From the NCBI RefSeq assembly GCF_013349995.1, contig NZ_JABVXF010000010.1, positions 59,965-123,964 of the forward strand: a stretch of 64,000 bases of DNA. The letters are read 5' to 3'. The DNA is from Pseudoalteromonas sp. 0303 (lineage in GTDB: Bacteria; Pseudomonadota; Gammaproteobacteria; Enterobacterales; Alteromonadaceae). The position numbers and the translations under genes are program-made. The notes beneath the pieces were generated by a model. It saw only the letters and a program-made list of their open reading frames with translations, was not told the origin of the DNA and ran no database searches. This document shows positions 1-9,103 of this stretch, in pieces. How positions within the stretch are numbered: the stretch's first letter is position 1; the number at the start of each line of letters is the position of its first letter.

Positions 1-336
1 TAAGAAAACCATAAAAATGGCTATCCCTAACCTTAGCAAAGGGTCCGTTTTAATATAACGAAGACTAAGTGCACTCAGCAGGCAGACAAATACTGTAATA
101 GCTCGACCAATTAACGAGATATCAGGCCAAAAACTCGCTTGGATAATCATCTTGTCGAAAAAGGTCACTAATACCGTAACTATAGCGATAACAAAACATA
201 AAAATTGGGCAATTTTTTTGTCTTGTTCAAATTTTGTCTGCAAAAAAGCTTGTTCAACTTGCACAGAATTGAATTGACAAGCATAGCGCGCTATCGACAT
301 ATCTTTGTTTAACAATTTTGCTGCAAAAGCGCCCAT
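1..336 (-). CDS. N-terminal part of a membrane protein, cut by the window edge
   Basis: The minus strand is open from an ATG at 336-334 to base 1 without a stop, giving at least 112 residues. Residues 1-45 are soluble. Two or three hydrophobic segments follow: about 46-61 (starting IAQFLCFVIAIV), about 76-95 and about 100-112. A charged N-terminal segment followed by a compact helix bundle is common in membrane-anchored sensor proteins such as GGDEF or adenylate-cyclase-like proteins, but the catalytic end is outside the window, so I assign no function. The ribosome site is weak (AGTAGG about 10 bases upstream); M13 is an alternative start. It is separated from the upstream GST gene by an AT-rich 174-base gap. 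Confidence 0.6.
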   Translation of the reverse strand, partial: MGAFAAKLLNKDMSIARYACQFNSVQVEQAFLQTKFEQDKKIAQFLCFVIAIVTVLVTFFDKMIIQASFWPDISLIGRAITVFVCLLSALSLRYIKTDPLLRLGIAIFMVFL

Positions 337-423
337 AAATAAATGCCTACTGCGAAGGTGTGTGGGGGTATTAAATTAAGAGTAACTACTCTAGTATAGT
401 GTGTACGCTCAATAATTAAACTA

Positions 424-443
424 GTATTTTTGTATAAAAATAC
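424..443 (-). terminator. AT-only hairpin downstream of the GST gene
   Basis: GTATTTTT and AAAAATAC form an 8-bp stem around a GTAT loop, about 70 bases beyond the GST stop codon. The stem is almost all A-T, so it is weak and could equally be part of the promoter of the gene truncated at the left edge. The rest of 337-510 holds an 11-bp direct repeat (ATACGAATAAA at 440-450 and 486-496) and nothing else I can name. Confidence 0.25.
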
Positions 444-510
444 GAATAAAATCCCCACAGTAAAGCATGGCCCAAATAAAACTCCATACGAATAAATTCC
501 ATTTTTTCAG

Positions 511-1161
511 TTAGTTAATTTCCTCCCCCACTTCATCACAGTCTACAATATCGGTTTCTTTAAAGGCTTCGCTGATCCAGCTTTGCATTACCGGGCAACT
601 AAGTACGTGCTGGCAATAAGCTTGTGCAGCATGCGAGAGCGTAACCTGATACGTTTTAAAGCGCAGCACCACAGGCGCAAACATTGCATCAGCAATAGAA
701 AATTCGCCAAATAACCATGCATTAGGGTAACTTTGCTGCTGAGTAGAAAATATCTCATCGATACGCGCAATGTCTTTTTTTGCTTGACCTGATAACTCAA
801 CATGCCTTTTAGCACGAATATTCATTGGCATTTCATTACGAAGTGCAGCAAAACCAGAGTGCATCTCGGCAGCGAGACTGCGCGCTTTTGCTCTTTGGGC
901 TATTTCACTAGGCCAAGCAGCACCATTTAGATAAGCATCATTGATGTATTCACAAATGGCAAGTGAATCCCACACGGTTAACTCACCATCAATAAGGGCC
1001 GGCACTTTTGGCACGGGAAACTTAATTTTTAATGCGTCATAAAATTCAGGCGTATCTAAAACCAATTGTTGCTCTTTAAAAGAAACATTGAATTTACTCA
1101 GTAAATACCACGCTCGCAATGACCAAGTTGAGTAGTTTTTATTGCCAATAAATAATTGCAT
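511..1161 (-). CDS. glutathione S-transferase family protein
   Basis: The product has 216 residues with an N-terminal thioredoxin-like GST domain (about 1-80; the opening MQLFIGNKNYSTWSLR is typical, with the serine-containing glutathione-binding segment) and an all-helical C-terminal domain (about 90-210). Family members conjugate or reduce with glutathione in the cytoplasm; the substrate cannot be read from sequence. A longer reading from 1206 exists, but I chose the ATG at 1161 because AAGGAAGT lies just upstream and the fold starts at once. The gene is divergent from a LysR regulator with a shared operator, so control by that regulator is likely. Confidence 0.88.
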   Translation of the reverse strand: MQLFIGNKNYSTWSLRAWYLLSKFNVSFKEQQLVLDTPEFYDALKIKFPVPKVPALIDGELTVWDSLAICEYINDAYLNGAAWPSEIAQRAKARSLAAEMHSGFAALRNEMPMNIRAKRHVELSGQAKKDIARIDEIFSTQQQSYPNAWLFGEFSIADAMFAPVVLRFKTYQVTLSHAAQAYCQHVLSCPVMQSWISEAFKETDIVDCDEVGEEIN

Positions 1162-1203
1162 TGTACTTCCTTTAGCGTTTAGATTAGGCTCACTATAAAA
1201 CAG

Positions 1204-1228
1204 CAATTGGGTAATTACTCGCCAATTG
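1204..1228. promoter_or_regulatory. LysR-type operator between the GST and lysR genes
   Basis: CAATTGG (1204-1210) and CCAATTG (1222-1228) are perfect inverted arms separated by exactly 11 bases. This fits the T-N11-A rule for LysR-family binding sites. It lies in the 101-bp divergent gap, about 43 bases upstream of the GST start and 35 upstream of the lysR start, where it can serve autoregulation and activation of the target at once. Binding is inferred from position and symmetry. Confidence 0.65.
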
Positions 1229-1262
1229 TTTTTATAGTACCTATAAGAAAAGCTGATACATT

Positions 1263-2102
1263 ATGGATATTGATGCCCTTAGAACATTTTGCGCCTTCGT
1301 CGATACAGGTAGTTTCACCCGTGCTGCAGCACAAATTTCCAGAACCCAATCTGCGGTAAGTATGCAAATGAAAAAGCTTGAACAAGACATTGCAAGCCCC
1401 CTATTTGAAAAGCAAGGTCGTCAACTGGTGCTAACTCATCAAGGCCACCAGCTAGCAAGCTATGCAAAGCAATTGATAGCGCTTCATGATGAAGCGTTTA
1501 AGCAATTAAAAGCAGGCACAGGCAACCTGCGCGTACGCATAGGTTGTCCTGACGACTATGCCCACTCTTTACTACCAGAGCTGGTTGGTGCCTTACATCA
1601 ACAGTTTAATGCCTTAGATATACAGATAAGCTGCGCCCCAAGTTATGAGCTTAGAGCCAAACTAGACCAAGGTATGCTCGATTTAGTTGTTGCCACTCGC
1701 TCACCAGACAGCGAAGAAGGTTACTTATTGCAATCAAGCCAAGGCGTATGGGTGAAAAGCCCCGCTTTTGAGATTGAAGATTCAACCCCACTTCCTATTG
1801 CCCTGTTTCAACGAGACTGTAAGTTTCACCAAGCCAGTATTGAAGGTCTCTTAAAAACCGAGCGTCGTTTTAATATTATTGCCTGCTGTGGATCAGCAGG
1901 TGCATTACATGGCTTAATTGAACAAGGACTGGCAATTGGCAGTATAGCGCGAATAAGCATGCAAAAAGGTTTGGAAGAAATCAGCGATAATTCGTTACCA
2001 GTACTGCCTATGATTGATATCGTACTGTTGTACGGTAATCATGCCCACAATCCACTCAATCATGAACAGCTTAAGCAGCTTGTGGAGTTGATTAAGACGT
2101 AA
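1263..2102 (+). CDS. LysR family transcriptional regulator
   Basis: The 279-residue protein opens with the LysR winged helix-turn-helix (about 1-60: MDIDALRTFCAFVDTGSFTR, then the recognition stretch TQSAVSMQMKKLE), followed by a linker helix and a shortened type 2 periplasmic-binding-like effector domain (about 87-275). It is expected to bind DNA as a tetramer in the cytoplasm and respond to a small effector. It is transcribed divergently from the GST gene with an inverted-repeat operator between them, so that gene is its probable target. At 279 residues it is slightly shorter than the usual 290-310. The effector is unknown. Confidence 0.9.
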   Translation: MDIDALRTFCAFVDTGSFTRAAAQISRTQSAVSMQMKKLEQDIASPLFEKQGRQLVLTHQGHQLASYAKQLIALHDEAFKQLKAGTGNLRVRIGCPDDYAHSLLPELVGALHQQFNALDIQISCAPSYELRAKLDQGMLDLVVATRSPDSEEGYLLQSSQGVWVKSPAFEIEDSTPLPIALFQRDCKFHQASIEGLLKTERRFNIIACCGSAGALHGLIEQGLAIGSIARISMQKGLEEISDNSLPVLPMIDIVLLYGNHAHNPLNHEQLKQLVELIKT

Positions 2103-2115
2103 AGAACATATCAAG

Positions 2116-4116
2116 CTACTGAAGTTTTACTAACTTACGAGTTCTATAAGGTTCTGTAAGATATAAAAACTCTTTTAAATCATGAGCACTGTTGATCAAC
2201 ATATGTTGCTTAGGTTGTGTTAACTGCCAACTTTCTGTTTCAGCAGTTGCCAAATCGATACGCTGGAAATTAATTGTATCTGCATGCTCCATTGTTACTG
2301 CTAATTGCTGGTTACTAACAGATATACCAATAATGTCATTGCTAGCTGCTTGCCAAACAGTTTCTATATCTCCACGGGTATTAACTCGAAACACTTCATT
2401 GCTATTTGAGAAGTAGATCTGATCTTGCTCATCTAAATCCATACCATAACAGCTTAAACGTTTCCGTGAGCCTGTGAATGGTGTCAACGTTAAGCTTGTT
2501 AAATCGAATTTTGCTGGATGAAACGTCTGTCCATCCTCTGCTCGATACGAAACTAAAATCGCGTCTTCATTGTGATACATTTCTCTCAAATAAAAAGAGT
2601 GATTTCCATGAGGTATTGTTTCATAAGTGCCACTGTTTAAATCAATTTTAAACAGTGTATCTTTACTTGCGGTGTAAACCAGCCGTGCGTCTTGGCTCCA
2701 AACAATGCCAAATAACTCATGGTTATCAGGGTTAGCAAAAATGCGCGTTTGCTTGCCACTATCGTATAAAAATAATTGTTTTAATCCAAAACGATGAGAC
2801 TCAAAAACAAATTTCGTTGAGTCTGGCGAAAACACGGGTAGAAAGTCGATTGATGAGGTATCAACGAGTTTAGTCAATTTGTCAGGGTTGGCCCGTGTTT
2901 GGCTGACAATATCTACATCAACATTCACTAGCTCCATCAAAATGGCTTCAGCGTCTGGTGTGTACTGGGCATCACGAATTATTTGATAATTATTAAATGA
3001 AATTAACTGCTGCTCACCATCAAGATCTAGATTAACAAGCTGATTTCGTTGGCTAATTAATAGCGCTTGATTGTTCGGGTGCCAACTTAACCCTTGAATA
3101 CCGTTCTCTATAATGGCAATAGTTTGTATTTCTTTACTGGCAAGCTCGAATACATCAATACGGTATTTGTTTTGCCCCGCTTCAATCCCCATTGCGACTT
3201 TACTACCATCTTTCGATAACGCATTAACGAGTAACCAATCTTGCTGTGTAGCTGCTAGTAAATGTGCTTTTTGTTTAGATTCTAAGTTAAGTGAAACGAG
3301 TCGAGTATCGTTGTGTAGTTTATCTTTTTCTATGTAATAGAGCTTATCAGCATGCCAATCGATGTGGTGACTGGTTACAACGGTGTCATTAAAAACACTC
3401 ACCGTCGCTTGTTCTAATGGCTGAAATTTAGATAAATCAATGCTTATCGTGTTTAGATGTTGTTTCTGTTCTGCGCTTTTCACAAACGCAATCGCATTGT
3501 CGGAGGTCGACCACCCCAAAGCGTAGTAGCTTGCAGCATCTTCAGTCAGCCTCACCTCTCGCTCAGACGCAAGCTCTTTAATCCAAATCTGTTGACTTCC
3601 TTTATTACCTCGAACAAAAGCAAGGTACTTACCACTGTGTGAAAGTGACAAATTAGCTTCATTTAGTTCACTCGAAGTTAGTGGCATTAGCTGGGTAAAG
3701 TGAGCAGTATCTTGTTGCTTAGGCACTAGCTGCCACGCAATAGCAATAAAGCTAACTAGTAAAACAAACAGCAACCCAAGATGTTGCGCTTTTAATTTTT
3801 TGCTTTGCTCTTGTGTTACTTTCTCAAGGCTATAACCGCGCTTAGGGTGTGTAATTATAAACTGTGGGTTCTTGGCATCTTCTTGGAGTGCTTTTCGTAG
3901 CAACGCTATACAACGCTGAACCGAACTGGGGTTATAGGTAGCATTAGGCCACACTTTTGCAAAGATTACTTCTTGGCTTACAACTTCACCTTTATTTAAA
4001 TAAAGGGTATGTAATACATCCATGACCTTTGGCTCGACTATTTGCTTATAATCTTGCGATGAAATTAAACATCGACTCTCATCAATTACAAACTTGCCGA
4101 TTCGATAACGCGCCAC
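2116..4116 (-). CDS. ToxR/CadC-type membrane-bound transcriptional regulator with periplasmic beta-propeller
   Basis: 666 residues from a GTG start preceded by GGAGAAG. Residues 1-100 form an OmpR/CadC-type winged helix; the end FIITHPKRGYSLEKV is the usual C-terminal hairpin. One transmembrane helix follows (about 110-129), and then about 530 residues of TolB/WD40-like repeats with recurring W-S/SPDS-FVFESH type blades, which should lie in the periplasm. ToxR-like proteins pass a periplasmic signal directly to DNA from the membrane. The gene is divergent (130-bp gap) from the membrane spermidine-synthase-like gene, which is a plausible but unproven target. The ligand is unknown. Confidence 0.85.
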   Translation of the reverse strand: MARYRIGKFVIDESRCLISSQDYKQIVEPKVMDVLHTLYLNKGEVVSQEVIFAKVWPNATYNPSSVQRCIALLRKALQEDAKNPQFIITHPKRGYSLEKVTQEQSKKLKAQHLGLLFVLLVSFIAIAWQLVPKQQDTAHFTQLMPLTSSELNEANLSLSHSGKYLAFVRGNKGSQQIWIKELASEREVRLTEDAASYYALGWSTSDNAIAFVKSAEQKQHLNTISIDLSKFQPLEQATVSVFNDTVVTSHHIDWHADKLYYIEKDKLHNDTRLVSLNLESKQKAHLLAATQQDWLLVNALSKDGSKVAMGIEAGQNKYRIDVFELASKEIQTIAIIENGIQGLSWHPNNQALLISQRNQLVNLDLDGEQQLISFNNYQIIRDAQYTPDAEAILMELVNVDVDIVSQTRANPDKLTKLVDTSSIDFLPVFSPDSTKFVFESHRFGLKQLFLYDSGKQTRIFANPDNHELFGIVWSQDARLVYTASKDTLFKIDLNSGTYETIPHGNHSFYLREMYHNEDAILVSYRAEDGQTFHPAKFDLTSLTLTPFTGSRKRLSCYGMDLDEQDQIYFSNSNEVFRVNTRGDIETVWQAASNDIIGISVSNQQLAVTMEHADTINFQRIDLATAETESWQLTQPKQHMLINSAHDLKEFLYLTEPYRTRKLVKLQ

Positions 4117-4246
4117 TTACTTCTCCAATAAATATTTACGAATCAAAGATTAAGGCTTTCTTAAGAGAAACTCAAGGGTTACTCCATTGTCACTTTGCTC
4201 TGGCTATTGGATTGTTTTTGCTATCTCAAAATAGGTAATAAAAACA

Positions 4247-6253
4247 ATGTATAAATATTTATCAACGCTCACTATTTTCATCAGTGCTTTTTTAATTTTT
4301 CAAATTCAGCCTATGCTTTCAAAGCAACTTCTACCGCAATTTGGTGGTGGTGCCTCTATCTGGTCAGCAAGTTTAGTGTTTTATCAAGTCATGTTACTTA
4401 TTGGCTATTTCTATGCGCATAGTATGGGTCGCTTTCATATTAAGCTGCAGGTAGTCATCCATATAGTTTTAGTCACCTTTGCCACACTCATTGTTGTGAC
4501 AGAATTTGCAGCCCCAAATCTCACAAATTGGCCGCCTGCGCTTGCGGTGTTTGTTAATTTATTTATAGAAATTGGTCCAATATTTATTCTACTGAGCGCT
4601 ACCAGCGTACTTTTACAAAGATGGTATGTGCAAACTGCTTCAGCACAGGTGCCTTACCATTGGTATTCCATCTCAAACTTGGGTTCTTTACTGGCATTAA
4701 TGAGCTACCCACTCGTTTATGAATTACTATTTTCTTTAGAGCAACAAACTACCTACTGGCTATTTGGACTTATCAGCTACTGCTTGTTATTAGCACTTTT
4801 AGTAATCTTTTTACTAAAAAAAGCACCCGATTTATCAAGAGAGTCTATTCAGACTAGGCCTGTCATACTATTAAAAGGTAAAGGTCAATGGCTGTTATTA
4901 AGTGCCTTAAGCTCAGTCATGTTGGTATCTACCACGCATATGATCAGCACTAATATTCCCCCCATGCCATTACTTTGGTCGTTACCTCTTGTAATTTACT
5001 TGCTCACCTTTAGTTATACGTTTGCCAACAAAGCAAATTATCAGCGTCATGTCTGGGCATATGCGTTTATATTTTCGGCTTTTGCAGGCCTGCTGATGTT
5101 TTATTTTGGCAGCTTATTCAATGCCCTAGCCCAGCTTATAATTTACAGCATGATTCTATTAACCGCCGGTATGGTCTGTCATGGTGAGCTGAGAAACAAA
5201 GCTCCTGAAAACGAGCAATTTACCGTTTTTTATTTTTATATCGCCCTTGGCGGTGTGTTAGGTTCGCTTTTCAGTACGATCATTGCCCCATTGCTATTTG
5301 TCCAGATTGACGAGTATGTACTTACATTAGCGGTTATTTTTAGTTTTGTGTGTTACTACCAAATAAAAGCTAAAACAAAGACAAAACAGCTCAAATTCAC
5401 TCTCGCAACCAGCTCAGTTACTTGGTTAGCATGCTATTGTTTTTTAGCGGTAAACTTTAACCAATATAACGTTGCGACTAGCCGCAACTTTTATGGCTAT
5501 TTAGCGGTTAAAGATATAAACACTCAATCAATAAAAGAAAGGCGCTTAATTGACGGCACCACGATTCATGGCTCAGAGCCACTAAATCCAAACCAACAGT
5601 TTGAGCAAAGTTATTACCACCAGCATACTGGTGTCGCTAAATCACTTGCCATACTAAAGCAACACAGCGCACTAAACATTGGCGTGATTGGTTTGGGTGC
5701 AGGCGTATTAGCTCGGTTTGCAGACCAACAGGATAGTATTCACTTTTTTGAGTTAAACCCTGCTGTATACGAGATGGCAAAGCGTTATTTCTCATATTTA
5801 GAAAACAGTGAAGCCAAGCTCACAGTCAGCTTAGGGGATGGTCGTATTGCACTAAAAAATAATGCGAACGAAGTATTTGATGTCTTAATAATTGATGCAT
5901 TTTCAAGTGATGTAATTCCTGCGCATTTGCTAACCCAAGAAGCAATGTCACTTTATTGGCAGAGGCTCAATGAAAATGGCGTATTGATTGTGCATATATC
6001 AAATAATCATATCGACTTACTGCCTGTATTACAGGCACATAGCCAACATTTCAATAAGGCTATGTTAAAGTTTAGCTATCAAGGCGATAGCCCATCAGAC
6101 ATAGGTTCAGACTGGGTGGTGCTAACTGATAATCAGACTTTTTTAAATCGTGTATCTATCAGTGATTTGGCGCCCATTAAACGCTACCCACATAACGAGC
6201 TGGCAATGTGGACTGATAGCAAACACAGCCTACTTCCCTTATTAAAATTCTAA
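4247..6253 (+). CDS. multi-pass membrane protein fused to a spermidine-synthase-like domain
   Basis: 668 residues. The first ~410 hold about a dozen hydrophobic helices starting at residue 7. The last ~240 form a Rossmann methyltransferase-like domain of the polyamine synthase family, with a nucleotide-binding loop VIGLGAG (about 477-483), an acidic residue after the second strand (FFELNP) and LIIDAFSSDVIP (about 545-556). Proteins of this layout are often annotated as fused MFS/spermidine synthase. Whether they make polyamines is not established; the family may act on other aminopropyl or methyl chemistry at the membrane. It stands alone between a divergent ToxR-like gene and a terminator, and its ribosome site is weak (AGGT 10 bases upstream). 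Confidence 0.82.
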   Translation: MYKYLSTLTIFISAFLIFQIQPMLSKQLLPQFGGGASIWSASLVFYQVMLLIGYFYAHSMGRFHIKLQVVIHIVLVTFATLIVVTEFAAPNLTNWPPALAVFVNLFIEIGPIFILLSATSVLLQRWYVQTASAQVPYHWYSISNLGSLLALMSYPLVYELLFSLEQQTTYWLFGLISYCLLLALLVIFLLKKAPDLSRESIQTRPVILLKGKGQWLLLSALSSVMLVSTTHMISTNIPPMPLLWSLPLVIYLLTFSYTFANKANYQRHVWAYAFIFSAFAGLLMFYFGSLFNALAQLIIYSMILLTAGMVCHGELRNKAPENEQFTVFYFYIALGGVLGSLFSTIIAPLLFVQIDEYVLTLAVIFSFVCYYQIKAKTKTKQLKFTLATSSVTWLACYCFLAVNFNQYNVATSRNFYGYLAVKDINTQSIKERRLIDGTTIHGSEPLNPNQQFEQSYYHQHTGVAKSLAILKQHSALNIGVIGLGAGVLARFADQQDSIHFFELNPAVYEMAKRYFSYLENSEAKLTVSLGDGRIALKNNANEVFDVLIIDAFSSDVIPAHLLTQEAMSLYWQRLNENGVLIVHISNNHIDLLPVLQAHSQHFNKAMLKFSYQGDSPSDIGSDWVVLTDNQTFLNRVSISDLAPIKRYPHNELAMWTDSKHSLLPLLKF

Positions 6254-6265
6254 CAGGCATAAAAA

Positions 6266-6289
6266 AAGCGCGATGATATTATCGCGCTT
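6266..6289. terminator. bidirectional terminator between the spermidine-synthase-like gene and aroC
   Basis: AAGCGCGAT (6266-6274) pairs perfectly with ATCGCGCTT (6281-6289) around a 6-base loop. It is flanked by A-rich sequence on the left, so the aroC side gets a U-tract. It lies between two convergent stop codons. Confidence 0.75.
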
Positions 6290-6321
6290 ATTAACTGCGT
6301 TTACTTTATTTAAAGCTGCGC

Positions 6322-7419
6322 TTAAATCGAACCTTTGATTGGTCCATGTTCGTGGCTTACATGTGGGTTTTGACCACGTTGGCGCAATAAGTGATCCATT
6401 AAGGTAATCGCCATCATCGCCTCAGCAATAGGAATTGCACGAATACCTACACATGGGTCATGACGTCCTTTGGTGATCATCTCTACCGCTTCGTTGCTAG
6501 TATTAATGCTGTTGCCCGGAATGGTAATGCTTGAGGTTGGCTTAAGTGCGATAGAGGCAATGATATCTTGCCCTGTCGAAATACCCGCAAGTACACCGCC
6601 CGCATGATTTGATGTAAACCCGTCAGGAGTTAACTCATCACGGTGCTCAGAGCCTTTTTGCTCAACCACATCAAAGCCGTCACCAATCTCAACGCCTTTT
6701 ACCGCATTAATGCTCATTAATGAGTGTGCAAGCTCTGCATCTAGGCGATCAAATACTGGCTCACCAAGACCAACAGGCACATTTTTAGCAACCACTTTAA
6801 CTTTAGCGCCTACCGAATCACCTTGTTTTTTTAGGTCGCGCATGTACTCATCAAGTGCGTCTAGCTTGCTGGTGTCTGGGAAGAAGAATGCATTGTTTTC
6901 CACTTCATCCCAATTGTAATCTTCAGCTTTAATTGGCCCGAGTTGGCTCAAACATGCACGCACTTCGATACCATGAAATTGTTTTAGGTATTTTTTTGCG
7001 ATTGCACCTGCCGCTACACGAATAGCCGTTTCACGGGCTGAAGAGCGACCACCTCCTCGGTAATCACGGATACCGTACTTATGCCAATAGGTATAATCAC
7101 CATGACCTGGGCGAAATACATCGGCAATTTTGCCGTAATCTTTTGAACGTTGATCGGTGTTTTCAATCAGTAAACCAATACTAGTACCTGTGGTTTTACC
7201 TTCGAATACACCAGAAAGAATTTTTACTTCGTCACTTTCGCGGCGCTGTGTTGTATAACGACTTTGCCCCGGCTTACGACGGTCTAAATCAATTTGTAAA
7301 TCGGCCTCACTAATTTCAAGACCTGCTGGTGTGCCATCAACAACGCCGCCTAATGCAACGCCGTGGCTCTCACCAAAGGTGGACACTTTAAATAGTTGCC
7401 CGATGCTATTACCTGCCAT
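6322..7419 (-). CDS. aroC: chorismate synthase
   Basis: The 365-residue protein matches the family over its full length, from [20 protein letters not shown] at the N-terminus to the conserved blocks [37 protein letters not shown] and [11 protein letters not shown]. It converts 5-enolpyruvylshikimate 3-phosphate to chorismate using reduced FMN in the cytoplasm, the last shared step to Phe, Tyr and Trp. It follows prmB with a 65-base gap on the same strand, the usual prmB-aroC order in gammaproteobacteria. pheA, 40 kb away, uses its product. Confidence 0.98.
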   Translation of the reverse strand: MAGNSIGQLFKVSTFGESHGVALGGVVDGTPAGLEISEADLQIDLDRRKPGQSRYTTQRRESDEVKILSGVFEGKTTGTSIGLLIENTDQRSKDYGKIADVFRPGHGDYTYWHKYGIRDYRGGGRSSARETAIRVAAGAIAKKYLKQFHGIEVRACLSQLGPIKAEDYNWDEVENNAFFFPDTSKLDALDEYMRDLKKQGDSVGAKVKVVAKNVPVGLGEPVFDRLDAELAHSLMSINAVKGVEIGDGFDVVEQKGSEHRDELTPDGFTSNHAGGVLAGISTGQDIIASIALKPTSSITIPGNSINTSNEAVEMITKGRHDPCVGIRAIPIAEAMMAITLMDHLLRQRGQNPHVSHEHGPIKGSI

Positions 7420-7450
7420 TAATTTTCCTCATTCCTAATGACTACTGAGA

Positions 7451-7468
7451 CCGAGCCCTCAGGCTCGG
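7451..7468. other. GC-rich inverted repeat between prmB and aroC
   Basis: CCGAGCC (7451-7457) and GGCTCGG (7462-7468) form a 7-bp stem with a CTCA loop. The T-run follows it on the plus strand, opposite to the genes, so it is not a normal terminator for prmB. It may pause or protect the prmB-aroC transcript. Confidence 0.4.
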
Positions 7469-7484
7469 CTTTTAAAATCTGCTG

Positions 7485-8420
7485 TTAATCTGCGAAATAT
7501 TTAACAAGCTGTTGTTTGCTGATCACAAACACACCAAGACCACCTTGTTCAAATTCAACCCACTCAAATGGTGCGCCTGGGTACAGCTCTTCCATATGTA
7601 CCATAGAGTTGCCAACTTCGACAAATAACAAACCGTTATCAGTTAGATGCTCGGCAGCTTCAGCTAAGATGGTACGAGTAACATCAAGACCATCATGACC
7701 TGATGCTAAACCAAGCTCTGGCTCGTGATGGAATTCACGGGGTAAATCAGCCATATCTTCAGCATCAACATACGGTGGGTTAGCTACGATCAGGTCATAT
7801 TTTTGACCCGGAACACCACTAAACACGTCTGACTGAATTGGCAGTACACGGTCATTTAGCATGTAATCGCTAATATTAATATCAGCAACTTCGAGCGCTT
7901 CATATGAAATATCAACCGCATCAACCTGTGCATCTTCAAATGCTTGTGCAAGTGCAATAGCGATACATGCAGAGCCGGTACATAAATCAAGAATGCGCGT
8001 TACTGAGCTTGGCTCTTCTAACCAAGGTGCAAAGCGATTATTAATTAACTCTGCAAATGGCGAACGTGGAATTAACACGCGCTCATCAACATAAAAAGGC
8101 ATACCTGCAAACCACGCTGTGTTGGTCAGGTACGGTACTGGCGTACAATCATTAATACGCTCTGCAATTAGTTCAGCTAAGCGATTTTTCTCGGTGCTGG
8201 TTAAACGCGCATGCATTAACTCTTTTGGCGCATCGATTGGCAAGCTTAATGCAGGTAATAGTAAGCTAACTGCTTCATCCCACGCATTATCTGTGCCGTG
8301 CCCAAAGAAAATACCACTGCTGGCAAATTGACTGGTTGTCCAACGTAACCAATCATGCAACGTTGAAAGTTCTGCAATTGCCTCGTCTAAAATTGCGTCT
8401 TCTATCTGGAAATGGTTCAT
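7485..8420 (-). CDS. prmB: 50S ribosomal protein L3 glutamine N5-methyltransferase
   Basis: 311 residues. An N-terminal helical domain (about 1-100) is followed by a class I SAM methyltransferase with the SAM loop DLCTGSACIAIA (about 145-156) and the NPPY catalytic motif (214-217), which marks methylation of an amide nitrogen on glutamine. VPYLTNTAWFAGMPFYV and LIPRSPFAELI are typical of PrmB rather than PrmC, and the linkage to aroC on one side and divergent smrB on the other agrees. It modifies ribosomal protein L3 and affects 50S assembly. Confidence 0.95.
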   Translation of the reverse strand: MNHFQIEDAILDEAIAELSTLHDWLRWTTSQFASSGIFFGHGTDNAWDEAVSLLLPALSLPIDAPKELMHARLTSTEKNRLAELIAERINDCTPVPYLTNTAWFAGMPFYVDERVLIPRSPFAELINNRFAPWLEEPSSVTRILDLCTGSACIAIALAQAFEDAQVDAVDISYEALEVADINISDYMLNDRVLPIQSDVFSGVPGQKYDLIVANPPYVDAEDMADLPREFHHEPELGLASGHDGLDVTRTILAEAAEHLTDNGLLFVEVGNSMVHMEELYPGAPFEWVEFEQGGLGVFVISKQQLVKYFAD

Positions 8421-8521
8421 GTATGTTCCTTAACTTTCAAAGTCTGTTCTGACGCGTATTGTACCGTCTTTTCAGTTGGTTTTTACTCGATTTTTAGCGT
8501 TTTTTTGTTTAGACTGCCGCC

Positions 8522-9079
8522 ATGAAAAAAGATCCCCACGCCAACAACCACATTAGCACTGACGATATTGACTTATTTCGTCAGAGTATCAGTGGTGCCA
8601 AAGCATTTAAACAAGACACTATTCGATTCACCAATAAGCCTAAAGTGTCACAAGCGAAGCAATTTTCCCAGCAAAAAAAGCAACATCAGGCAGAATTTTT
8701 CTTTTCTGATGAATATGTACCAGACATCGACACTCATGGCACCGTAAGTTATGTCAAACCAGGTCACGATAGTTTTTTAGCAAAACAACTTCGCCGTGGA
8801 GATTACCCACCAGATTTAACCCTTGATTTACATGGCTTAAATAAAGAATTAGCCAAAGATGAGTTGGCGGGTTTAATTCATGAGTGTAAAAAACAGCATT
8901 ACTATTGCGCTTGTGTTGTGCATGGCATTGGTGAGCGCATACTTAAACACAAGGTACCGCAATATTTAGTTCAACACCCTGATGTGATTGCTATGCACCA
9001 AGCGCCTCTTGAATTTGGTGGTAAAGGTGCAGTACTTATTTTAATTAATCTTCCACAAAGTGATGAGTTCAGACGCTAA
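8522..9079 (+). CDS. smrB: SmrB, ribosome rescue endonuclease with Smr domain
   Basis: 185 residues, close to the 183 of the E. coli protein. The N-terminal half is charged and extended (about 1-90); the C-terminal Smr domain (about 100-180) has LDLHGL and the VHGIGERILKH motif. SmrB cleaves mRNA between collided ribosomes. It is divergent from prmB, with a 101-bp gap, the standard arrangement in this class. Its stop codon lies inside a small terminator hairpin. Confidence 0.93.
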   Translation: MKKDPHANNHISTDDIDLFRQSISGAKAFKQDTIRFTNKPKVSQAKQFSQQKKQHQAEFFFSDEYVPDIDTHGTVSYVKPGHDSFLAKQLRRGDYPPDLTLDLHGLNKELAKDELAGLIHECKKQHYYCACVVHGIGERILKHKVPQYLVQHPDVIAMHQAPLEFGGKGAVLILINLPQSDEFRR

Positions 9080-9088
9080 CGTCTTTTT
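9071..9088 (+). terminator. terminator overlapping the smrB stop codon
   Basis: AGACG (9071-9075) and CGTCT (9080-9084) form a 5-bp stem whose 4-base loop CTAA contains the smrB stop, followed by TTTT. The stem is short, so read-through into the carrier gene 20 bases on is possible. Confidence 0.5.
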
Positions 9089-9103
9089 ATCATAAGGCCT
9101 AAA

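Noticed and set aside
4029..4238. 69-residue plus-strand frame at the start of the ToxR-like gene
   Set aside because: Half of it is antisense to the winged-helix coding region and the rest lies in the divergent gap; no family features or ribosome site.
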